Origin: Parabacteroides goldsteinii
GTDB taxonomy: Bacteria; Bacteroidota; Bacteroidia; Bacteroidales; Tannerellaceae
Assembly: GCF_015550595.1 (NCBI RefSeq)
Contig: NZ_JADNBB010000013.1
Coordinates: 1 to 64,000 of the forward strand
Direction of reading: 5' to 3'
DNA: 64,000 nucleotides
Under the pieces are notes generated by a model, which saw only the letters and a list, made by a program, of their open reading frames with translations, made no database searches and was not told the origin of the DNA. The position numbers and the translations under genes are program-made. Of this stretch, positions 7,691-16,518 are shown one piece after another. Every line of letters begins with the position of its first letter. Within the stretch, counting starts at the first letter, position 1.

Positions 7691-7765
7691 TGTATTGGAA
7701 ATGCGAGCTGTTCCGATTGTGAATTGAACTTATTACACTTTAGTATTAATATTAAATTATTTATT

Positions 7766-10700
7766 ATGAACAAAAAGTTTTCTACTCTGGTAGCCAGTGC
7801 TTTGTTGGCTACAGCGTTTTCGGCTAATGCTCAAACAGCAGGAACGTTGCAGGTGAAGGCAGTTGCGGATAAAATCGAAACTGGTACTCCTACACGTTAC
7901 TATGTGCTGAATACTACAACAGTTGCTGCTAGCGATTTTGCGGATGCTACTGGTAAAGCATTGACAATGGATGCTGATGGTGCTGTTACTGTTGCTGATG
8001 CTACTATGGCTGCTGTTAATGACCAGCTATGGACGATAAAAGTAACTGCAGTTGCTGGTTCTAACAGGTTTATTTTGACAAATGCAAAAACGGGTGCGAC
8101 ATTGTCTTTTGATCCTAAGTATGCTGTTGTAGCTGCAGCTGATGGAAAAGTAACTCCTCCTGCTACAACAGATGCAGCTTATCAATTAAGTGGAAATGAC
8201 ACAGAGTGGTCTTGGGTTTCTGCTCCTAATGCTCCTGCAGCTGACTTGCAAGCTGTTGAAACATTGACAGCTGCTTTCCGTACAGACTCTACTATGGCTT
8301 TAGCTGCAACAACTACTGGTGAAGTGTTTGCTTACAAATATGCAAATAATGTTGCTGCTGCATTACAAAATGGAGCCACACAGGTTGAAGTTCAAGCTTT
8401 GATTCCAGGGGCGAAAGCTTTAAAGGCTGCTGATTTGAATGTCTTAGGGGAAGCACCTGCTGCTACTTATTTCACTTTGGAATCAGGTGTGAAAGATTTA
8501 GTAGGCGACATCTTTACAGGTAAAAAATTCCATGCAGAAGATGCTGCTACTGCTAATTCTGTAAAATTGAATCTTATTGGTTCTGATTCAAAAGTTTCAG
8601 GTCGCTATGCTTATGTTGATACAGCTTTTCATGTTGCTACAGGTTTGAATGAAGCTAAACTGTACAAGTTAGCTATCAATAATAAGAAAGATGAAACAGA
8701 TTATCTAGCAGACAAAGCAATGGAATTTTTCATAGTTCGTGACTTGTTCAAGGACAGTTTGTCTGTTTCTGTGGCAAAAGAAGCTTTGATGGAAGAAGGT
8801 GCTGCTGATGCAAATGGTTCTAAATGGACTACTCCTCAGTCGGATCCTACAATGCAGACTTACTTAAATGTATCAGCTATCAAGTTGACAGACAAGACTT
8901 CTGTCTTTACATTATTTGAAGATGGAGCTACTAACTTGGTATTTGCGGGAAATGCAGTTACTGTTAACGATCTTCGTACTTCTGTAGAAGATGGTTTGTA
9001 TTATATCATGAATAGTAAAGGTCAGTATATGACTTCTTTGATCCATCAGAATGGTACACGTGCAGAATGGGCTACTATCAAAGCTGATGAACAGAATGTA
9101 GATCACATGCCTGCATTCCAGTGGGTAATGTTGAAAGAAAACACATATTCTGATCAAGCAAAGAAAGTGTCAAAAATGAAGGCTACCAACCGTGAATTTG
9201 CGGGTACTGACTTTTCTTATCAATTGTATCAGGCTCCGGGGGCAACTTATATGTACACTGCCGGTAGTTCAGATTCTTTGAAGTTGGTTAAAATCACAGA
9301 TACTAAGATTCTTGGAGATACATTGTTGGGATACAAAGATTTGACAGATAAAGAATTAATTGTGAATGCTTATACTTTCAACTATCTGCATCCATATGCT
9401 ACTGATAAATTTATTGCTAAATCGACTAAAGATTCAGTACTTAATGTGTTAGACGGAGTAACTGCTTTCTCTTTGGAAAAAGGTGAAAATGTAGCTTATG
9501 GTTATGATGTAGAAGATGCTAACGGTAGAATTGAAGGGCTGAAACAACTTTACAGAGCAAATTATAAAATGTACGTTCCTTCTGTAAATGGAAAGGTGTA
9601 TGTATCTCGTGCAAAAGAAAACAAGTATGCTTTGTCTAGTCATTATGCAGCAGTAGATAGCTTCTATTTCAAAGAAAACAATCAAATTGGAGAAAAGTGC
9701 TATCATGCAATGGTTAAAGCAAATGTTCATGAATTAGCAGAATTTAAAGCAGGTGTAGCTGATGATGATCAGGCTGCTATCTTGAAAGAACAGGTGCTTG
9801 ATGAAACAAGAACATCTTCTTTCTATATTGCTCCTTATGATGCTCCTTTATACCGTCGTTTCAATACAACATTGGAAGGTGCAGTAGCAGGTGACGGTGC
9901 TGACACAGTAAGATTTGTAGAACAATATCGTAAAGAATATCTGCAGATTGAAGGTAACAAGAACTTTACTCACAAGGGTATCGATTTCTTAGGTATCTAT
10001 ACAGATGATAAAGCTCCTTCAGGATTATCGTTTATCGTAGATACAGCTTGGCTTAATCGTGGCGCTGGTCAGATTAAACCTCAATACCTGATCTCTATTG
10101 AACGTACAGATAAACTTCCGACTCCGGGTCTTGATTGTACAGAAAGTGGTAAACACTATGATAAGTATGGAAAAGAAACAGATGCTGCACATTGTGTTCA
10201 TGCAACTCCTGCAACTCCTGGTTTCGATTTTGGTAAATATTTAGTAAACTTCGAAGACTCTGTTGCTGTAGAAGGTAACGAAGATATCTATGCATGGAAG
10301 AAGTATACACGTGCTGGTTTTGTAAAAGCAGCTCATGTAGGTGATAGTCTGTATATTTTGAATGGAATGTTTGCAGATGTAACTGTAGCAAACTTTGACA
10401 CTGCAACGATTAATGCTGCTGTTAAAGATAAGAAATATGCTGCAAAATATATTGTAAACTTAAAAGGTGACAACCATAAATTAGTAACATGGTCATTCCG
10501 CTATGTAGATCCTGCTAAGGCTGCAACAGATAATAAGACTTTCTTAATTGAGTCAATGGCTACAGATGGTCGTGATATTGCTCCTGTAACAGCAAATTGG
10601 TTGAAGATGCAGAATGGCTGTTTAGTTCTTTCTGATGATAACTCAGAGTTCAATGTGTTTACTCAGAATGATGATGCTTTAATCTTTGATGTTGAATACA

Positions 10701-10945
10701 AGGCAAACGATGAAGTTGCTACAGATAATGAAAATGTTTCAACTTCTACAGTTTCTGTAATTGCTGGTAACGGTTCTGTTGCTATCAAGGGTGCTGCAGG
10801 TAAGACAGTTACAATTAGCAACATCTTAGGTCAGACAATTGCTAACACAGTTCTTTCTTCTGATGATGCTACAATCGCTGCTCCTGCTGGTGTAGTTGTA
10901 GTTGCTATCGAAGGTGAAGCAGCTGTTAAAGCAATCGTAAAATAA
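7766..10945 (+). CDS. Large secreted surface protein, probable phase-variable S-layer-like glycoprotein
   Basis: The 1059-residue product has a classic signal peptide (MNKKFSTLVASALLATAFSA, cleaved near NAQ). The body is rich in Ala, Thr, Asp and Lys and nearly free of Cys. The last 70 or so residues (AGKTVTISNILGQTIANTVL and beyond) resemble a C-terminal domain I recall from many Parabacteroides surface proteins (DUF6383) and may serve in surface attachment or sorting. At least eleven D-S/T-[AILMTV] sites, such as DTA, DSL and DSV, match the Bacteroidales O-glycosylation motif. A phase-variable family of glycosylated surface proteins is known in Parabacteroides distasonis. I chose ATG 7766 because the signal peptide begins there; the frame is open back to 7580 but that stretch crosses the inverton. 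Codon use is much more AT-rich than the neighbouring housekeeping genes. Confidence 0.85.
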   Translation: MNKKFSTLVASALLATAFSANAQTAGTLQVKAVADKIETGTPTRYYVLNTTTVAASDFADATGKALTMDADGAVTVADATMAAVNDQLWTIKVTAVAGSNRFILTNAKTGATLSFDPKYAVVAAADGKVTPPATTDAAYQLSGNDTEWSWVSAPNAPAADLQAVETLTAAFRTDSTMALAATTTGEVFAYKYANNVAAALQNGATQVEVQALIPGAKALKAADLNVLGEAPAATYFTLESGVKDLVGDIFTGKKFHAEDAATANSVKLNLIGSDSKVSGRYAYVDTAFHVATGLNEAKLYKLAINNKKDETDYLADKAMEFFIVRDLFKDSLSVSVAKEALMEEGAADANGSKWTTPQSDPTMQTYLNVSAIKLTDKTSVFTLFEDGATNLVFAGNAVTVNDLRTSVEDGLYYIMNSKGQYMTSLIHQNGTRAEWATIKADEQNVDHMPAFQWVMLKENTYSDQAKKVSKMKATNREFAGTDFSYQLYQAPGATYMYTAGSSDSLKLVKITDTKILGDTLLGYKDLTDKELIVNAYTFNYLHPYATDKFIAKSTKDSVLNVLDGVTAFSLEKGENVAYGYDVEDANGRIEGLKQLYRANYKMYVPSVNGKVYVSRAKENKYALSSHYAAVDSFYFKENNQIGEKCYHAMVKANVHELAEFKAGVADDDQAAILKEQVLDETRTSSFYIAPYDAPLYRRFNTTLEGAVAGDGADTVRFVEQYRKEYLQIEGNKNFTHKGIDFLGIYTDDKAPSGLSFIVDTAWLNRGAGQIKPQYLISIERTDKLPTPGLDCTESGKHYDKYGKETDAAHCVHATPATPGFDFGKYLVNFEDSVAVEGNEDIYAWKKYTRAGFVKAAHVGDSLYILNGMFADVTVANFDTATINAAVKDKKYAAKYIVNLKGDNHKLVTWSFRYVDPAKAATDNKTFLIESMATDGRDIAPVTANWLKMQNGCLVLSDDNSEFNVFTQNDDALIFDVEYKANDEVATDNENVSTSTVSVIAGNGSVAIKGAAGKTVTISNILGQTIANTVLSSDDATIAAPAGVVVVAIEGEAAVKAIVK

Positions 10946-10992
10946 GAATAGATTTTAATCAAAAATAAATTCTAAAATTTCCACGTGGTGGT

Positions 10993-11020
10993 GTAGAGAC
11001 GTTGTAACTAACGTCTCTAC
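10993..11020. repeat. REP-like palindrome GTAGAGACGTT / AACGTCTCTAC
   Basis: A perfect 11-bp stem with a 6-base loop lies 47 bases after the surface-protein stop. No T-run follows, so it is not a standard terminator. Closely similar GTAGAGACGTT palindromes are, from memory, dispersed in other bacterial genomes; it may instead stabilise the transcript 3' end. Confidence 0.6.
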
Positions 11021-11129
11021 TATCCCATCAATTACCCTGCGACAGGCGAAAAAGTGGTTATTAATATTAAGTAATAAAATAAAGTTCTTACTGTAATTAC
11101 TTCCGTGAGGAAGGAATACAGAAAAAAAC

Positions 11130-11164
11130 AGCCTCTGCGATCTTGTATCGTGGGGGCTTTGTTA
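11130..11164 (+). terminator. Probable terminator before the ECF sigma gene
   Basis: A 12-bp stem including several G-U pairs (11130-11141 with 11147-11158) closes a 5-base loop and is followed by a short T-rich run. It separates the surface-protein transcript from the sigma-factor gene 53 bases downstream. The other bases of the 10946-11217 gap show only the palindrome listed separately. Confidence 0.6.
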
Positions 11165-11217
11165 TATGAAAAAATGTAGCTACTTTAGCTGCTTGGGATG
11201 TGATTGATTATGCCTAA

Positions 11218-11802
11218 ATGAATATGAGAAAACCTGATATACAACAAGAATACTTTGTTTTGTCTGCTTTGAAACAAGATAGTCAGGAGGCTTTCTCATT
11301 ATTGTTTCGAACCTATTATACAGACTTGGTGTTGTTTTGCGGTAACTTCATAAAGGACAAGAGTGCTTGTGAAGATATCGTGCAATCGATCTTCCTGAAA
11401 CTATGGAACGACAGAAAGAGTATACAAATAGAAACATCCCTGAAGTCTTATCTGCTGAAATCTGTACGTAACAGTTGTTTTGATGAATTTCGTCATCTCG
11501 AGATAGTCCGTCAATATGAGTCGGATTATGAAAATCCCGTACTTGACTGTTATGATACGGAGAATTATGTGTTGTATTCCGATTTGTATGATCATCTTCG
11601 CTATGCTCTTGAACAAGTCCCTGAACAATACCGGGAAGCTTTTGTAATGAATCGTTTTGAAGGGTTGAAATACAGAGAGATTGCTCTGAAACTAAATGTG
11701 TCGGAAAGGACTGTGGAAGTGCGTGTCAGCAAAGCCCTTGAGATTTTGCGAAAACAACTGAAAGATTTTTTCATGCTCTTACTATTGATCGGTATTCCCT
11801 AA
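11218..11802 (+). CDS. ECF-type RNA polymerase sigma factor
   Basis: The 194-residue product has the two ECF sigma domains. Region 2 includes FSLLFRTYYTDLVLFC and CEDIVQSIFLKLW (about residues 22-62). Region 4 includes YREAFVMNRFEGLKYREIAL and the DNA-binding helix after LNVSERTVEVRVSKAL (about 135-180). It belongs to the large Bacteroidetes group paired with FecR anti-sigma factors. The gene directly precedes a fecR gene and a SusC gene bearing an STN domain, so it probably activates the downstream susC-susD operon once its anti-sigma factor is signalled. ATG 11218 is chosen; ATG 11224 is a possible alternative. Confidence 0.93.
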   Translation: MNMRKPDIQQEYFVLSALKQDSQEAFSLLFRTYYTDLVLFCGNFIKDKSACEDIVQSIFLKLWNDRKSIQIETSLKSYLLKSVRNSCFDEFRHLEIVRQYESDYENPVLDCYDTENYVLYSDLYDHLRYALEQVPEQYREAFVMNRFEGLKYREIALKLNVSERTVEVRVSKALEILRKQLKDFFMLLLLIGIP

Positions 11803-11864
11803 AAAACGTTATAAGCATGTGGAAGAATTCTTCCCGTACGTCTTAATACTATAAAAGAAGAAAA

Positions 11865-12899
11865 ATGACAGATAAAGATCAAATACAATATATAATCACC
11901 GCCTATCTATCTGGTAAAGCTACAGCGGAAGAGCGTCGTTTATTAGAAGACTGGGTAAAGCAATCTCCTGAGAACGATCGCCATTTTCAGGAAATGCGCA
12001 ATATCTGGCAGGTAATGAATCCGCCTTTTAACCCCTCTGAGATTGATGTATATGCAGCCGAGAAAAATATTTTTACAAATATCGTAACTACAAAGAGGAA
12101 TATTACCCATATTGCACTGGTTTACTGGCAGCGTATAGCGGCCATTCTTGTTATTCCTTTGTTGATAATCAGTGCTTATTTGTTCCTGAATAGAGATAAC
12201 GATTTGTACGATACTACCGAATATCAGGAAGTGAAGTCTCCACATGGAACATTCTCTGAAGTTCGTCTACCTGATGGAACCAATGTATGGTTGAATGGCG
12301 GAAGTTCATTGAAATATCCTTTGACATTCCGAAAAGGCGAACGAAGTGTATTCCTTAGCGGAGAAGGATATTTTGAAGTTCATTCGGATAAAGAGAATCC
12401 GTTTATTGTGAAGACAGAACTGATAACACTTCGAGCGACCGGTACTGCTTTTAATATTGAAGCTTACAACACCGACTCCATGACCTCTGTAACAATGGCA
12501 GATGGCCGGATCGATGTAGCATTCGGTAATTCTTCCCCTGTTGCGATGGTGCCCGGAGAACGTGCCTCTTTTAATAACCTGACCAGGCAATGTCTTATAA
12601 CCCGGACAGACCCTTATAAATGGTGTGCCTGGAAAGATGGTCTGATGATCTTCCGTGATGATCCGTTAGCGTATGTCTTTAAACGTTTGGGACTAACTTT
12701 TAATGTCGACCTGGAATTAAAAGACTCAAGCCTTGCTAATGCTCCATACCGTGCTACGTTTGAATATGAATCGTTGGATGAAATACTGCGATTATTGGAA
12801 ATGAGTGCGCCTATAAAGTTTAAACACACCAAAAGGACTGTTAATACTAACAGCGCTTATAGCAAGCAAAAAATAGAAGTTTATAGAGTGAAGAAATAA
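11865..12899 (+). CDS. FecR-family anti-sigma factor
   Basis: The 344-residue inner-membrane protein has a cytoplasmic N-terminal segment of about 88 residues (sigma-binding, with SGKATAEERRLLEDWV). One membrane helix lies near 90-108. A periplasmic FecR domain follows (VKSPHGTFSEVRLPDGT, then WLNGGSSLKYP), and a C-terminal domain like that of Bacteroidetes FecR proteins (LAYVFKRLGLTFNVDLEL). It should hold the sigma factor inactive until the STN domain of the cognate SusC reports substrate. It lies 62 bases after the sigma gene and 250 before susC. Confidence 0.93.
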   Translation: MTDKDQIQYIITAYLSGKATAEERRLLEDWVKQSPENDRHFQEMRNIWQVMNPPFNPSEIDVYAAEKNIFTNIVTTKRNITHIALVYWQRIAAILVIPLLIISAYLFLNRDNDLYDTTEYQEVKSPHGTFSEVRLPDGTNVWLNGGSSLKYPLTFRKGERSVFLSGEGYFEVHSDKENPFIVKTELITLRATGTAFNIEAYNTDSMTSVTMADGRIDVAFGNSSPVAMVPGERASFNNLTRQCLITRTDPYKWCAWKDGLMIFRDDPLAYVFKRLGLTFNVDLELKDSSLANAPYRATFEYESLDEILRLLEMSAPIKFKHTKRTVNTNSAYSKQKIEVYRVKK

Positions 12900-13058
12900 T
12901 TCTCAAAATTATTTCAAGAAAAGTGCTTTTTCGGATGTGGTAAAAAACAGCTGAAACGTCTTAGTTATGTATTGAGATGAAATATATTGTTAATCATTAA
13001 ATTCTGATGCCTATGAAGTGAGTTGTAAATCTGGATCAATGTCTGCTAAAATAAAAAA

Positions 13059-13086
13059 GGAAAGGTGTGCGAGACCTTCCCTTTCC
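13059..13086 (+). terminator. Possible hairpin between fecR and susC
   Basis: GGAAAGG (13059-13065) pairs with CCTTTCC (13080-13086) across a 14-base loop, which can itself form AAGGT/ACCTT pairs. No T-run follows directly, so termination or attenuation is only a possibility. It sits in the 250-base gap that would contain the susC promoter. Confidence 0.35.
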
Positions 13087-13099
13087 AAAGTTTAGCTGT

Positions 13100-13118
13100 A
13101 AAAAAGTTTTTTTTAGTC
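13100..13118 (+). promoter_or_regulatory. A/T homopolymer tract, candidate sigma-dependent susC promoter region
   Basis: A run of six A, one G and eight T followed by AGTC lies 31 bases before the susC start. No TAnnTTTG element is present there, which fits use of an alternative (ECF) sigma factor. The exact promoter cannot be defined from one example, and homopolymer slippage could also vary spacing here. Confidence 0.3.
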
Positions 13119-13149
13119 AACCTTATTTTCTAACTAAACAAACAAATGT

Positions 13150-16100
13150 ATGAATTCCATTTCGGATAAAAAAATCGAAAGGCATAGTACTGCCATAAAA
13201 ATTCTTCATGTTATGAGATTTTACCTGTTATTTTTAATCGTGAGTATAACACAGGCTTTTGGTTCTGCTCTCTATTCTCAATCAGCGTCATTGACATTAC
13301 GAATGAATGATACAACGATAGAGGATGTACTAAACAGAATCGAGGAACAAACCGAATTTCGTTTTCTGTATAATAAGAAGATTGTTGATGTAGAACACAA
13401 AGTAAATGTTTCTACTAAGAACGGAAAGATTACCGATGTTCTGGATCATCTGTTTAAAGATGCAGGAATCTCTTATACTATCAGCGACCGACAAATCGTT
13501 TTAAATAAAAAAGATGCTTTTAAATCTGTACAACAATCCAATCAGGTAACAGGTATTGTTACCGATGCCAATGGCGACCCGATTATTGGAGCTAATGTTA
13601 TTGAGAAAGGAACCACGAATGGTATTATATCTGACCTGGACGGTAAGTTTACTATAAATGTAAATCCAGGAGCTGTTTTGCAAGTTTCCTATATAGGTTA
13701 TATAACCCGTGAAATCATCGTAAAAGACCAATCTTTCCTCACGGTAAAACTGTCGGAAGATACACAAGCTTTAAATGAAGTGGTCGTTGTCGGGTATGGC
13801 ATTCAGCGTAAGGTAACGACGACCGGTGCTGTAACGAAGTTGGAGGGCGACGACCTGAATAAAATGACAGTAGTTAATGTAACAAAAGCGCTGCAAGGTT
13901 TAAGTCCGGGTATCACAATTGTTGACCGCGGTGGGGCTCCCGGTAGTGATGATCCTGAAATTTATTTACGTGGTGTCGGTACAACAGGTAATGCGAATCC
14001 TTTGGTATTGGTAGATGGAATAGAAATGTCATTGAGCCAGATTCCATCTGCAGAGATCGAAAATATATCTGTATTGAAAGATGCTGCATCTGCTTCTATT
14101 TATGGTTCTCGTGCAGCTCACGGGGTAATATTGGTTACTACCAAACGTGGTAAAGAAGGGAAAGTGAAGTTGTCGTATGACGGCTCGGTCGGTTTCCAGG
14201 ACAGAGCAGTGAAGGCGGAACAGGTATCTGCCCGTGAATATATGACGATGGTAAATGAAGCATTGATCAATGCCGGTGGATCAAGCAAATATTCGGAAGA
14301 GGATATTCTGGCAACTGAAAATGGTTCTGATCCATACAAACACTCTTTTACAAACTGGCCGAACGAGGTTTATAAAAGTAATTATATAACACAACATACG
14401 CTGAATCTGACAGGCGGTAGTGAAGTTGGACGTTATCTGGTTTCATTTGACTATCTGGATCAACCGGGCTTGACCGAAAATACAGAATATAAACGTTACA
14501 GTTACCGGGTAAATACAGACCTGAATATCGGCAAAATGCTGAAAGTGAGCAGTGACGTTACTTACCGTCATATCGACCGTTTGTGGCCGGAAGGTTTGGA
14601 AGATGCACAGTATAATGCTTGGAGTATGCAACCTACTACACCGAATAAATATGAGAATGGTGATTATGTATTAGACAAACAAAACAGAAGTGTTATGTCG
14701 TATACCGATTTGAATGTAGTGGGTGAAGATCGTTATAATCTGGATGCCGTTTACGGACAGGTAAAAGCTGATTTTGAACCGATAAAAGATCTTATATTTA
14801 CCGGTATGGTTTCTATCAATGGTAATTGGGATAGAAGAAAGATACACTATAAGAATCATAAATATTATAACGAGGCTGGTGAGCTGATTACCCAGCGGAA
14901 TAATCCGAATAGTGTTAAAGATGAACGAAATAACGATTACCAGATGACAATGCGCTTTCTGGCTAATTATAAAAAACGTCTGGGAGACGACCATGATTTG
15001 TCATTTTTATATGGTATGGAACAGATCTCTTATCGTAAATATTATTCGATGGCTCAGCGTAAAGATTTAATATCGGATGAGTTGCCTGACATTTCTTTGG
15101 GTTCGGCGGGTAGCCAGTTTGCAGAAGGGAAACCTACTAAATGGGGGATTAATTCTTATTTTGGTCGTATAAATTATGGCTTTAAAGACAAGTATCTGTT
15201 TGAAGCAAATATTCGTGCAGACGGTTCTTCCCGTTTCGCTAAAGGGCATAAATGGGGTGTATTCCCTTCCTTCTCTGCTGCATGGCGTATTTCGGAAGAA
15301 GCATTTATGAAAAATTTGGGCTTTGTCGACAATTTGAAGTTGAGAGCTTCCTGGGGACAGACTGGTAATGAACGTATCGACGCATTTATGTATCTGCCTC
15401 AGTATAATATCTCCAAAGATGATGAATCTCCAATTGTAATGAATGGTAGTCTTGTTTCTGCTGTTTATCAGAAGAAGATGGCGAATCCGGATGTGACTTG
15501 GGAAACAGTGGAGCAAACGAATATAGGTTTGGATTTCAGTATTCTTAATAACTCGATTTATGGTGAACTCGATTGGTATACTAAGGATACAAAGGATATT
15601 TTGTTGGCTTTAGGCATTCCTAAATTTATCGGATTAGATGCTCCGGAACAGAATGCCGGTGTTGTTCGTAATTCAGGTGTGGAAGCAATGATCGGTTTCC
15701 GTAAGACATTCGGAGATGTGTCCTTTAATACATCTGTGAACCTGGCTTATAATAAGAATGAGTGGATAGACCGCGGTGGCGATGATAAAAATATAGATGG
15801 CTATAAAATACAGCATATCGGTTCTGCTTTGAACTCGTTCTATATCTATCAGGCTGATGGTCTGATCGCAAATGAAAAAGAACTGGAAGAATATAAAGCT
15901 AAATACAAATCTGATCCGCGAGGTATGTCTGATCTGCATGCCGGTGATGTGAAACTGGTTGATACGAATGGTGACGGAACAATCGATCCGGATGACCGTC
16001 AGATATTTACATCCAATATACCTAAATTCACTTATGGATGGAATATCGGTGCAGACTATAAAGGGTTTGACTTAAGCCTTTTGTTCCAGGGATCAAGTGG

Positions 16101-16500
16101 TGCTAATCGTATGATGTATGGCGAATGGATTGAAGGGCCGAGCTATGAAGCATTTACCGGCGTTCATTTCCGCGACAGATGGACGGAAGATAATCAGAAT
16201 GGTAACGCATCAATGCCACGTTTGGAAGCAGCCAATAACCGGAATGCATCTACTTACAACTCCTTTTTCTTGCAGAAAGTAAATTACCTGCGTCTAAAGA
16301 ATGTTCAATTGGGATATACATTCCCTACTAATATTATAGATAAACTGAGAATCACGAAACTAAGATTATATGTGTCAGGTTCGAATCTGTTTACTGTCAG
16401 CAGCATGGATAAAGGACTTGATCCTGAAGACAAGAGTGACAGACTTAAGACATTCCCTCCGTTGCGGATCATTAATTTTGGTGTGAATATTATCTTTTAA
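13150..16500 (+). CDS. SusC/RagA-family TonB-dependent outer-membrane receptor with STN domain
   Basis: The 1116-residue protein imports oligosaccharides through the outer membrane using TonB energy. After a signal segment (about 20-43) comes an STN domain (about 47-120: LTLRMNDTTIEDVLNRIEEQ). A carboxypeptidase-regulatory-like domain follows (about 134-205: VTGIVTDANGDPIIGANV). Next are the linker ALNEVVVVGYG, which includes the TonB-interacting stretch, the plug (about 215-340) and a 22-strand barrel ending in Phe. The STN domain is the signalling module contacting FecR, matching the anti-sigma gene upstream. susD follows 18 bases later. The start at 13150 gives the long pre-signal N-terminus usual for this subclass. 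Confidence 0.96.
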   Translation: MNSISDKKIERHSTAIKILHVMRFYLLFLIVSITQAFGSALYSQSASLTLRMNDTTIEDVLNRIEEQTEFRFLYNKKIVDVEHKVNVSTKNGKITDVLDHLFKDAGISYTISDRQIVLNKKDAFKSVQQSNQVTGIVTDANGDPIIGANVIEKGTTNGIISDLDGKFTINVNPGAVLQVSYIGYITREIIVKDQSFLTVKLSEDTQALNEVVVVGYGIQRKVTTTGAVTKLEGDDLNKMTVVNVTKALQGLSPGITIVDRGGAPGSDDPEIYLRGVGTTGNANPLVLVDGIEMSLSQIPSAEIENISVLKDAASASIYGSRAAHGVILVTTKRGKEGKVKLSYDGSVGFQDRAVKAEQVSAREYMTMVNEALINAGGSSKYSEEDILATENGSDPYKHSFTNWPNEVYKSNYITQHTLNLTGGSEVGRYLVSFDYLDQPGLTENTEYKRYSYRVNTDLNIGKMLKVSSDVTYRHIDRLWPEGLEDAQYNAWSMQPTTPNKYENGDYVLDKQNRSVMSYTDLNVVGEDRYNLDAVYGQVKADFEPIKDLIFTGMVSINGNWDRRKIHYKNHKYYNEAGELITQRNNPNSVKDERNNDYQMTMRFLANYKKRLGDDHDLSFLYGMEQISYRKYYSMAQRKDLISDELPDISLGSAGSQFAEGKPTKWGINSYFGRINYGFKDKYLFEANIRADGSSRFAKGHKWGVFPSFSAAWRISEEAFMKNLGFVDNLKLRASWGQTGNERIDAFMYLPQYNISKDDESPIVMNGSLVSAVYQKKMANPDVTWETVEQTNIGLDFSILNNSIYGELDWYTKDTKDILLALGIPKFIGLDAPEQNAGVVRNSGVEAMIGFRKTFGDVSFNTSVNLAYNKNEWIDRGGDDKNIDGYKIQHIGSALNSFYIYQADGLIANEKELEEYKAKYKSDPRGMSDLHAGDVKLVDTNGDGTIDPDDRQIFTSNIPKFTYGWNIGADYKGFDLSLLFQGSSGANRMMYGEWIEGPSYEAFTGVHFRDRWTEDNQNGNASMPRLEAANNRNASTYNSFFLQKVNYLRLKNVQLGYTFPTNIIDKLRITKLRLYVSGSNLFTVSSMDKGLDPEDKSDRLKTFPPLRIINFGVNIIF

Positions 16501-16518
16501 TCTAATAAAATAAACAGT

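Noticed and set aside
7580-7765. 62-codon in-frame extension of the surface-protein gene
   Set aside because: The extension runs through the putative inverton and its right repeat, and places the signal peptide internally. ATG 7766 gives a standard signal peptide.
9449-10406. Minus-strand ORFs of about 100 codons inside the surface-protein gene
   Set aside because: They are frame shadows of a repetitive, Ala/Thr-rich coding sequence, without plausible starts or family features.
11041-11125. Possible small peptide gene between the surface protein and the sigma factor
   Set aside because: No start codon followed by more than a few sense codons in a convincing context was seen; the stretch is better explained as 3' untranslated sequence.
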